DNA from: a bacterium
GTDB taxonomy: Bacteria; Pseudomonadota; Alphaproteobacteria; Rhizobiales; JAKIUO01
Assembly (NCBI GenBank): GCA_024228495.1
Contig: JAAETJ010001201.1
Span: 1 to 38,461 of the forward strand
Direction: 5' to 3'
Length of the DNA: 38,461 bases
In this document: piece by piece, positions 1-6,669 of the stretch
How the letters are laid out: every line of letters starts with the position of its first letter
Position numbering within the stretch: the first letter of the stretch is position 1
The notes under the pieces: model-generated
What the model saw: the letters and a program-made list of their open reading frames with translations, nothing else
Told to the model about the DNA's origin: nothing
Database searches by the model: none
Made by a program: the position numbers and the translations under genes

Positions 1-177
1 CAAGTGTTTTTTGAAGTTATGGACTGTGGGTTTGCGGTCATCTATCCGGCCTGTTTGCGCGGCACAATATTGGCCGCTGGCCCTGATGGAATCCGTGGAC
101 TGAGACCTTGTCACCGTAATTGTTCGCCGCTCTGCAAAATCTGGAAATGCTGGCTGTTTAAGCTGGGGAGTTACCCT

Positions 178-1569
178 TTATCTGCTTTTCGCGGCGCTCG
201 ATTTGCGCTTGACGGAGCAGCGCTTGCGGATTTCCCACGTGCGGATGGTACGTTTGTTGCGCTGCTCGAGGCTGCTTAGTCTGGGAGCCGCGGAGGTGCA
301 ATTGGAATTATCGAAATAGCGGATGCCTTTTTCGCTTTTGAAGCAATAGCCGTTGCGGTGAAAAATCTCATTGCGGGCGATCCATAATTTATGACAAGTG
401 AGCCCTTCGACCTCCGCGCGCTTGAGAGACTTTCTCGAACTATCGGGAAATATGGCCCGGTAAGTGAGGATATTTGGCTTCTTTACGGGAGGGTTGACCG
501 GTTGTGCAGTTGATGGTTTTGCACCTGCAGCGCGCGCTGTTGTGGCTGGTGGATTTGCAGCCACGATTATATTCTTGTCAGATTTTGGTTTATTAGCTGT
601 TGCCAGCTCTGCGATTTTCAGTTTCGCCAGCGGTGCGAAAACGCCGGTCGGAAAGGCCGTCAGATAGGCTTTGAAAGAAGCCGCGTTACTCGAATTGACA
701 ATGCTCTCCCAAAACAGTTTTTCAAGCGCCGGCACAGAGCTGCTGGAGCGTTGGGCGCTGTTCCCAGCCGTTTTGTCGTCAATTGTGACTTGTTGGGCGG
801 CGAGCGCTTTTTCTTTGCTTTTGAAGAAAAATTCGCCGCGAAAGGCACCGGTCAACCACGGTGTTTGCTTCTGCTCGGTGGCATCTTCGACTGAGGCTAG
901 CACACGCTTGAAGACGGTTTCAACGGCGAGACCTGGCTTGCGGATAAAGCGTGACAAGGCCAGCGTATAAGGACTGTTGAGGCCGTTACCGTCAAACGCC
1001 ACGTCCCCTGGAGCTGTTGAATAGGCGATGAGCGTGCCGCTGGCCGCTTGCACGGGGGCGAGGCCTCTGGTGCCCGAGCGATTGGACCCGGCATAGGGAT
1101 TGTTACGGCAGGCATCGAGGATGATAATATTGAGGCGGCTTTTGGAGCTGCGCATGGTGCCAAGGAAGTCGTTGACATCGACACCTTCAAAGCGCACTTC
1201 CTCTTCGTCTTTAATATCGGCGGTGACCGGCACTATATAGTTGATGCCACGAACCTGCACGCCGTGCCCGGCATAGTAAAACAGACCGATACTGTTTTCG
1301 TTGTTGCGCAAAACACGGCTGAAATCCAGCATGGCTCGGCGCATTTGGCGCTGATCTGCGTCCGTCACCTTGATAACCTCAAAGCCAACTTCTGTGAGGG
1401 TTTTGGCGATCAGTTCAGCATCGTTTTTGGGATTTTTAAGGGGCGGGCTGCCTGTATAGGCTGAATTTCCGATAACCAGCGCATAGCGCCCGGCAGCCTT
1501 CACGCAAGTTGTTGATATCATTATTATGGATACAAGCACGAGCAAGATCTTGTTGGCCGGTCGCAACAT
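178..1569 (-). CDS. Secreted caspase-like (peptidase C14) protein with YARHG tail
   Basis: A 463-aa protein. The ORF extends to a TTG at 1590, but the ATG at 1569 has a GAGG Shine-Dalgarno about 6 bases upstream and begins a clean signal peptide (hydrophobic residues ~7-20, probable cleavage near residue 26), so I start there. Residues ~27-240 are a caspase/metacaspase-like fold: RYALVIGNSAY opens the domain, the catalytic His is in YYAGHG (H102) and the catalytic Cys in DACRNN (C154). A helical segment near 285-325 (FWESIVNSSNAASFKAYL) is of the kind that often follows such domains in alphaproteobacteria. The last ~80 residues, with LWIARNEIFHRNGYCF, match the YARHG domain. The signal peptide places it in the periplasm. 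Substrate unknown; cleavage after basic residues, as in metacaspases, is only an inference from the family. Confidence 0.88.
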   Translation of the reverse strand: MLRPANKILLVLVSIIMISTTCVKAAGRYALVIGNSAYTGSPPLKNPKNDAELIAKTLTEVGFEVIKVTDADQRQMRRAMLDFSRVLRNNENSIGLFYYAGHGVQVRGINYIVPVTADIKDEEEVRFEGVDVNDFLGTMRSSKSRLNIIILDACRNNPYAGSNRSGTRGLAPVQAASGTLIAYSTAPGDVAFDGNGLNSPYTLALSRFIRKPGLAVETVFKRVLASVEDATEQKQTPWLTGAFRGEFFFKSKEKALAAQQVTIDDKTAGNSAQRSSSSVPALEKLFWESIVNSSNAASFKAYLTAFPTGVFAPLAKLKIAELATANKPKSDKNIIVAANPPATTARAAGAKPSTAQPVNPPVKKPNILTYRAIFPDSSRKSLKRAEVEGLTCHKLWIARNEIFHRNGYCFKSEKGIRYFDNSNCTSAAPRLSSLEQRNKRTIRTWEIRKRCSVKRKSSAAKSR

Positions 1570-1761
1570 GGGCACCTCTTTTTTATCCAATATATTCGTA
1601 CACTCCGGTGTAAGAATATAGACTGGCGTGCCGGAAGGAAACAGGATTGATCAGTTTATTTTCAACCGATCATCCGTTTTTTATCGAGCGATGATTTTGG
1701 ATTTTGAATACTGCGCTCATAGGCCTGCGTAATGTTGGTCTTATCGCGGGTAATGTCAGTG

Positions 1762-2246
1762 CTATAGATAGGCCGGATCTGGTTTATACCAACGCGCTCC
1801 AACGTGCTCCAACGCGCTCCAAGTCGAGCCGGTCAGCGTCCCAGCAGGTGCAAACAGTAATATCTCCCTTGGTATGGCCTTTTGTCTGATCCTCACAAGC
1901 GGTTTGCAGGAGTTGCAACTCGCGCTGATCGAGCGGAAAGAACCGGACATTGAGGCTATTGATCCATTGCGCAGCTCGGGGCCCATGTTCAGGGTCGGTG
2001 CCATCGCTCTGGCGCTGCGAGTTATGAAGGAAGGGAAATGTTCTAGGACGCGCAGATTAGCCCCGGTGTGTTTTGGTAGCCGCTGAGCGTTGACGAGTAC
2101 ACACGTCCAATGTGGAACCCCGTGAATGCCCTGTCAGTCAAGTAGAAATTTCTCCTTGAGATGCGCGATGAGTTCGTGAAACAGGACACAAAAGGGCATG
2201 GCATCCGTTGCCGGGGTGATAAACCGGTGCTCAAATATCGTTGAGC
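1762..2246 (-). pseudogene. Decayed HD-superfamily (phosphohydrolase-like) gene
   Basis: No single frame is open, but stitched minus-strand frames give a continuous match to a family of small HD-like proteins. The first part contains GIHGVPHWTCVLVNAQRL and HTGANLRVLEHF. The next part, in another frame, contains DGTDPEHGPRAAQWINSLN, LQLLQTACEDQTKG and DITVCTCWDADRLDLERVG. The end, in a third frame, is YKPDPAYL. Lesions: an in-frame TGA just before QGIHG (where the family usually has a residue such as Trp), a frameshift near 2020 that destroys the expected FHDS metal-binding stretch, and a 10-bp unit present three times (1791-1820) that shifts the frame before YKPDPAYL. No start codon is visible; the 5' end abuts the stop of the TAXI gene. 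Family assignment rests on recalled conserved motifs. Confidence 0.8.
1791..1820. repeat. Three tandem 10-bp units (AACGCGCTCC)
   Basis: Positions 1791-1800, 1801-1810 and 1811-1820 read AACGCGCTCC, AACGTGCTCC and AACGCGCTCC. On the minus strand these encode the end of the DRLDLERVG motif of the HD-like pseudogene. Removing two units (20 bp) would join LDLERVG directly to YKPDPAYL in frame, which suggests slipped-strand duplication. Confidence 0.85.
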
Positions 2247-3242
2247 TTATTTAATCCAGCCTTTTTCCTTGTAATATTTCACAGCACCTGCGTGCAGGGG
2301 AGCCGACAATCCATCTGAAATCATTTTCTTTTCATCAAGATTGGCAAAGGCCGGGTGCATTTGGCGAAATTCAGCCAGATTGTCGAAGACGGCGCGCACG
2401 AGTTCATAAACGATGTCTTGGCTGGTTTCAGAGCTTGCAACAATGGTGGCCATCACACCAAAGGTATTCACGTCTTGCGCGATAGTAGCGTAGGTCCCTT
2501 TGGGGATCGAAGAATAAGTATAGGAAGGATTTTCCAAGATCAGTTGATCAACCGTTTTGCCTGCCAGGGTAATGATGCGCGCACCGCAATCATTGGTGGC
2601 TTGAGCGACACCGACATTTGGCACGCCAACGGTATAGCCAAAAGCATCAATGCGCCCATCACAAAGGGCTTTTGACTGGTTGGTGGAGTTTAACTCGCTG
2701 GTTTCTCCAAAATAGGAGCCATCAACATTATAGGCCAGCATCAAGGCTTCGAATGTGCCGCGTTGGCCAGAGCCGGGATTGCCGATATTGACGCGTTTGC
2801 CGGCCAGATCAGCCCAGTTGTTGATGCCGCTGTCCTTGCCAACAAGGACCTGAAAGGGTTCGGCATGCACCGAAAACAGGGCTCTGATTTTCTCAAATTT
2901 CTGGTCTTCGAATTTGTCGGTACCGCGATAAGCATGCTGCAGCACATCTGATTGCGCGATCCCGATTTCCAGGTCCCTGGCACGAAGGGCGTTGATATTA
3001 TAGACGGAGCCGCCGGTGGAAGGTGCCGAACAGCGCAGCGCATTCCGGTTATCTCCAGCAGCTTTTTGTACCATTTTGCAAATGGCGTTGCCAGCAATGA
3101 AATAGACGCCTGTTGGGCCTCCAGTGCCGATTGCTACAAAGCGTTTGGTAGCTTGTGCTTCGAGCGACAGCAATGACGCGCCAACCACGATTGCCAGCAA
3201 TAGGGCCATCGTTCCGCGTTTGATCTGTTGTCGTGCTAACAT
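2247..3242 (-). CDS. TAXI family TRAP transporter solute-binding protein
   Basis: A 331-aa periplasmic receptor. The ATG at 3242 is preceded by GCGGAGGACGCA, a strong Shine-Dalgarno; the in-frame TTG at 3263 is rejected. A signal peptide spans residues 1-~32 (MALLLAIVVGASLL core, AQA cleavage area). The mature start KRFVAIGTGGPTGVYFIAGN is diagnostic of the TAXI (TRAP-associated extracytoplasmic immunogenic) family, and later stretches such as GKRVNIGNPGSGQRGTFEAL fit too. TAXI proteins bind small organic anions, often dicarboxylates or glutamate-like ligands, and pass them to a fused DctQM permease. No permease gene lies next to it, so it is an orphan here and its ligand cannot be predicted. 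It is followed immediately by the HD-like pseudogene. Confidence 0.92.
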   Translation of the reverse strand: MLARQQIKRGTMALLLAIVVGASLLSLEAQATKRFVAIGTGGPTGVYFIAGNAICKMVQKAAGDNRNALRCSAPSTGGSVYNINALRARDLEIGIAQSDVLQHAYRGTDKFEDQKFEKIRALFSVHAEPFQVLVGKDSGINNWADLAGKRVNIGNPGSGQRGTFEALMLAYNVDGSYFGETSELNSTNQSKALCDGRIDAFGYTVGVPNVGVAQATNDCGARIITLAGKTVDQLILENPSYTYSSIPKGTYATIAQDVNTFGVMATIVASSETSQDIVYELVRAVFDNLAEFRQMHPAFANLDEKKMISDGLSAPLHAGAVKYYKEKGWIK

Positions 3243-3387
3243 TGCGTCCTCCGCTTTATACAAACCATTTGATTAGGTCTTTTACCATACAGATCAATGA
3301 TCTGCGGGCGGTTTAAAAGCATCTTAGCGCCGGTCACGGTAAAATCGGTCAACCAATTGATCTCATGGTTATCTGCCCATCCATTGC

Positions 3388-3747
3388 TTATCTACTAAGG
3401 CTTTGCTCTTCAAGTTCGCGGACATAGCGATCCCAGAGAAAATCCCTGTTTTTACCAATGTCATACAGATGCCTCCAGGAATAGACCCCGGTATCGTGAC
3501 CATCGTCAAAGGTAAGTGTGACCGCATAGTGGCCAACTTCTTCAATACCGGTGATTTTGACATTCTTTTTGCCCGGAATGGTTTTGCGTTGATCGGGAGC
3601 ATGACCTTGTACTTCGGCGCTGGGGCTCATGACACGCAGATATTCGGTTGAAAACTCGAAATTCTCACCATCTTCAAAGGCGATGGAGAGCTGATCCTTA
3701 CCCTTGTTCAGCTTGATCTCCGTCGGCTCCAGTTCAAAGATATCCAT
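3388..3747 (-). CDS. DUF971 (GBBH-like N-terminal) domain protein
   Basis: A 119-aa single-domain protein. The ATG at 3747 is preceded by an AAGGAA-type ribosome site; an upstream in-frame ATG at 3771 would add eight residues and lacks one. LSIAFEDGENFEFSTEYLR near the start and YAVTLTFDDGHDTGVYSWRH near residue 80 are the two hallmark stretches of DUF971, the domain found at the N-terminus of gamma-butyrobetaine hydroxylase and as the C-terminal domain of plant HCF101. HCF101 is a DUF59-Mrp-DUF971 fusion that transfers 4Fe-4S clusters, and a DUF59-Mrp gene lies about 1.1 kb away on the same strand. A role in Fe-S assembly is therefore a reasonable inference, not shown here. Confidence 0.85.
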   Translation of the reverse strand: MDIFELEPTEIKLNKGKDQLSIAFEDGENFEFSTEYLRVMSPSAEVQGHAPDQRKTIPGKKNVKITGIEEVGHYAVTLTFDDGHDTGVYSWRHLYDIGKNRDFLWDRYVRELEEQSLSR

Positions 3748-4061
3748 TTTCACTTTTCCTTCCCGATACATGTTTCACGGCACGCCTGATCTGTAAATGG
3801 GGCTTTTGATGACCCATTAATGCCCTTGCTTATTCATTAGATTGAATATGACTGATCTGACCATTTGTTCAAGGAGAAACCGCAAAAGGGGTGCGTTTGT
3901 CCCGATTCTACGGATTGGAGGATGAAAATGCTGTGGCATTGAACGGGTGGGCGTTCGCCAGCAGATTGGATTAGTGATGTAATACGCTAAAGTGCACGCG
4001 CCACAATTAGTCCGTTAGAATTGTTTTATCATTTCGCACTAAAAGGGGGAGAGACGAATAA
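3748..4061. other. Divergent intergenic region between DUF971 and peptidase genes
   Basis: No coding region is evident. For the minus-strand DUF971 gene there is a weak sigma70-like pair: TTGAAC (3867-3872 read on the minus strand), a 16-bp spacer, then CATATT (3845-3850). A GGGGGAGAG Shine-Dalgarno for the + strand gene lies just before 4062. Nothing else could be supported. Confidence 0.4.
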
Positions 4062-4742
4062 ATGCGAAAGGTTCGGTGGATATTTGGGATCATGGTGTTC
4101 ATGGTAGCGCTGTTCTTTGCGCTCAATTTCAGCTGGACGCATGCGGCAGTGGCGTGGTTGGTGACCAAGTCAGAATGCCCCGCAAAGCTCATAGTGCTGG
4201 CGAAAAAAGATGTTGCGGCCCTGTTTGGCAGCACGCGCTCATCGCCCTTGTGGGTGTGCACCACAAAGCCACTGCTGGGTCTTGATATTTCTCATGGCAC
4301 GACGCGGAGCGCTTTGTTTCTACCCTCGATCATTGTCATTGGTAAAAAGGGGCCAAAGCGCAATGTTATGGCACATGAATATGTTCACGCCGAACTGGCG
4401 GCAAGGTTGGGCGCTCGTTACGCGCTCATTCCCACCTGGTTCGATGAGGGGCTGGCCATGCAGGTCGATTACCGGCGTTTATATACACCCAGGGCGTTGG
4501 CTCGATATCTGCGGCGCAAGGAGGTGCAAAAACCCTATCTTGATGACCTTGCGTCTTCTTTTCGCTTCTACAGACGCGGCAAAGGCAGGATAAACTACGC
4601 CTTCGCCAATTGCGTTGTTAAAAACTGGCTGAAGGCGCAAGGGGCGAAGCAACCCCTCAAGTTGATCACTAATATCGAATGGAAAAAATCCTTCCCAATC
4701 GAACAATTCCGTAAGGCAGAGCAAAGATGTTTGTTGCGTTGA
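4062..4742 (+). CDS. Membrane-anchored gluzincin-like peptidase (peptidase MA-like)
   Basis: A 226-aa protein with a GGGGGAGAG ribosome site before ATG. Residues ~5-24 are one hydrophobic segment (signal anchor or signal peptide). HEYVH at 105-109 is an HExxH zinc site, and WFDEGLAMQ places a Glu at 129 as the likely third zinc ligand, the gluzincin arrangement of peptidase MA-like families. The catalytic domain is therefore probably periplasmic. The usual family size and the short linker fit, but substrate and partners are unknown. It is convergent with mrp, with a shared terminator between them. Confidence 0.75.
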   Translation: MRKVRWIFGIMVFMVALFFALNFSWTHAAVAWLVTKSECPAKLIVLAKKDVAALFGSTRSSPLWVCTTKPLLGLDISHGTTRSALFLPSIIVIGKKGPKRNVMAHEYVHAELAARLGARYALIPTWFDEGLAMQVDYRRLYTPRALARYLRRKEVQKPYLDDLASSFRFYRRGKGRINYAFANCVVKNWLKAQGAKQPLKLITNIEWKKSFPIEQFRKAEQRCLLR

Positions 4743-4766
4743 TGGAGCGATCTGGCACGGAAAGAA

Positions 4767-4800
4767 AAAAGGCAGGTCGCGAGGACCTGCCTTTTCTAAT
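4767..4800. terminator. Bidirectional intrinsic terminator between peptidase gene and mrp
   Basis: GGCAGGTC (4771-4778) pairs perfectly with GACCTGCC (4784-4791) around a 5-base loop. Runs of A before and T after extend the stem and provide U-tracts for both strands. It lies 25 bases after the + strand stop and 42 bases past the mrp stop on the other strand. Confidence 0.85.
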
Positions 4801-4841
4801 TTTTGCACTCAGGAAAAAGCTTCTGCGCCCCTGGCGGCACG

Positions 4842-6008
4842 CTAGCTTTCCATGGTGATCTTGGTCTTTTTGCCCTCGCGTTTTGCTTTGTGGGCTTCGG
4901 CGTTTGTCCAGGCTTTCTCCGCGATTTGGCTATAGATTTTGGCGTGTGGACCATCTGGATCTGAAACGACGACGGGCTGACCGGCATCTGATTTTTCGCG
5001 GATATCCATGTGCAGCGGAATTTCGCCAAGGAACGGCACCTTGATGCGTTCGGCTTCGGTTTTGGCACCGCCATGACCGAAAATGTCTGAGCGCTCGCCA
5101 CATGATGGGCATTTGAAATAGCTCATATTCTCGACAATGCCGAGCACAGGCACTTTCACCTGTTTAAACATGTTGAGACCCTTGCGCGCATCAATGAGCG
5201 CCAGATCCTGCGGTGTTGAAACGATCACGGCTCCGGCCAGTGGTACGGCCTGTGACATGGTCAATTGCGCATCGCCGGTTCCAGGAGGCATGTCGACTAC
5301 CAGCACGTCGAGCTCGCCCCAGGTGACAAATTGCAACATCTGAGTGAGAGCTGACATGACCATAGGACCACGCCAGATCATTGGCGCATCCTCATCAACG
5401 AGAAAACCAATGGACATGACTTCCATGCCAAATGCTTTCATGGGTTTGATTTGATCGTTTTCAGCAGCTTCCGGGTTTTGTCCCTGCAAGCCAAGAAGGC
5501 GCGGGATGGAAGGACCGTAAATATCAGCGTCCAAGATGCCGGTGCGAAGACCATTGGCCTGGAAGGAAAGCGCCAGATTGATAGCTGTTGTTGATTTGCC
5601 AACACCACCTTTGCCAGAGGCAACGGCAATGATTGAACCAATATTTGGCATAGGTATTTGACCGCCGGTGCCACCAGAACCTGGAGCGCCAGCACGGCCA
5701 CCGCCGGTTGAACAGCCGCCACCGCCAGTATCTGGTGCCGAAGCTTCTCCGGCGTTACGGTCTGCGGTCAGGGTCACAGCAACTGATTCGACGCCATCGA
5801 TACGGCCAACAATTTCTTCAGCAGCTTCGCGCATGGGTTCAAGCTCTTTGGCACGCCCTGGCTCAACGCTAATGGCAAAATAGACCTTGCCCTTGTTTAT
5901 TACGATCGGGGAGACGATACCCAGCGATACGATATCATCGCCCTGATCTGGTCCCTTGACTTTTTGCAGCATTTCAAGGACGCGTTCCTTGGTGAGGTTG
6001 GTGCTCAT
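4842..6008 (-). CDS. mrp: Mrp/ApbC-type Fe-S cluster carrier P-loop ATPase
   Basis: A 388-aa cytoplasmic protein of the Mrp/NBP35 family, which binds and transfers 4Fe-4S clusters to apoproteins. The ATG at 6008 gives MSTNLTKERVLEML and has GGGAG upstream; the longer ORF start at 6050 is rejected. Residues ~1-85 are a DUF59/MIP18 domain. A Gly/Ser-rich linker (~90-118) leads to the deviant Walker A SGKGGVGKST (131-140). DADIYGPSIPR and VVDMPPGTGDAQLT are family hallmarks, and the cluster-binding CPSC is at 300-303. The length is normal. The nearby DUF971 gene recalls the domain content of HCF101. Confidence 0.95.
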   Translation of the reverse strand: MSTNLTKERVLEMLQKVKGPDQGDDIVSLGIVSPIVINKGKVYFAISVEPGRAKELEPMREAAEEIVGRIDGVESVAVTLTADRNAGEASAPDTGGGGCSTGGGRAGAPGSGGTGGQIPMPNIGSIIAVASGKGGVGKSTTAINLALSFQANGLRTGILDADIYGPSIPRLLGLQGQNPEAAENDQIKPMKAFGMEVMSIGFLVDEDAPMIWRGPMVMSALTQMLQFVTWGELDVLVVDMPPGTGDAQLTMSQAVPLAGAVIVSTPQDLALIDARKGLNMFKQVKVPVLGIVENMSYFKCPSCGERSDIFGHGGAKTEAERIKVPFLGEIPLHMDIREKSDAGQPVVVSDPDGPHAKIYSQIAEKAWTNAEAHKAKREGKKTKITMES

Positions 6009-6086
6009 TGGCTTTCTTACTCCCTGGGTGGCCTCATGACAGAGGCGCATTTTTTAACTCGACATAATGCAAGGCTTATGAGACCT

Positions 6087-6115
6087 CGTATAGGCACTCA
6101 ATTGCGAGCCGTCAA
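6087..6115 (-). promoter_or_regulatory. Candidate sigma70 promoter of mrp
   Basis: Read on the minus strand: TTGACG (6115-6110), a 17-bp spacer, then TATACG (6092-6087), about 80 bases before the mrp start codon. The spacing is ideal and both hexamers are fair matches. No binding data can be inferred. Confidence 0.5.
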
Positions 6116-6669
6116 TTGACGCTGTGACGCATTAAACCATCATTGACAGGCTAAGGCCTGGCATCACTCAGGGTTATGGTGCTGGCGGCGTGCAATTGTT
6201 TGCTGGCTAGCTTTTTTGCGACGCAGTAGTGCTGGAACTATAAGCGGCGAAAAGTGCAGACCAGCGAGCAAATGCTCGTCGTTCTGAAAGGATTTGATTA
6301 GATTGGCTCCCTTTTGCCCTGTTCGTCGTTGAATATACACCTATGTCCTGCCTTCTCACAAAACAAAATTGAACCAATTTGATCAAACCAGCGCCACAAC
6401 CCTGAGTGATGGCAGGCCCTAGTAGTAGGAATACCTGATGTCTGTTGTCAAGTATTTGAGGGGTGGCATATCAACTTATCTCGATTATTGCATTTAATTA
6501 AGGCTGCGGAAGGTGATTTGGGACGCTCAGGCGGAATGATCTCTTGCGGAATTTCATAGTTTTGACGTAATAACCGCCTTTGAATTAAAACTCTTATTTT
6601 CTGGCTGATATAAACTAAATGCCTTGACAGTTTTTTTGATCAGCCGTGGTTTTTTGTTAAGAATGTGCA
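6116..6669. other. Long non-coding stretch upstream of the class A PBP gene
   Basis: No ORF with coding character or ribosome site is seen. A weak + strand pair, TTGACG at 6562-6567 with TTAAAA at 6585-6590 (17-bp spacer), could be a promoter for the PBP gene. The stretch becomes AT-rich towards the gene. No structured RNA or repeat was identified. Confidence 0.35.

Noticed and set aside
4-279. + strand open frame at the window start
   Set aside because: No ribosome site, no recognised motif, and the second half is antisense to the end of the caspase-like gene.
1048-1464. 138-codon + strand frame
   Set aside because: Lies wholly antisense to the caspase domain, whose catalytic motifs are intact.
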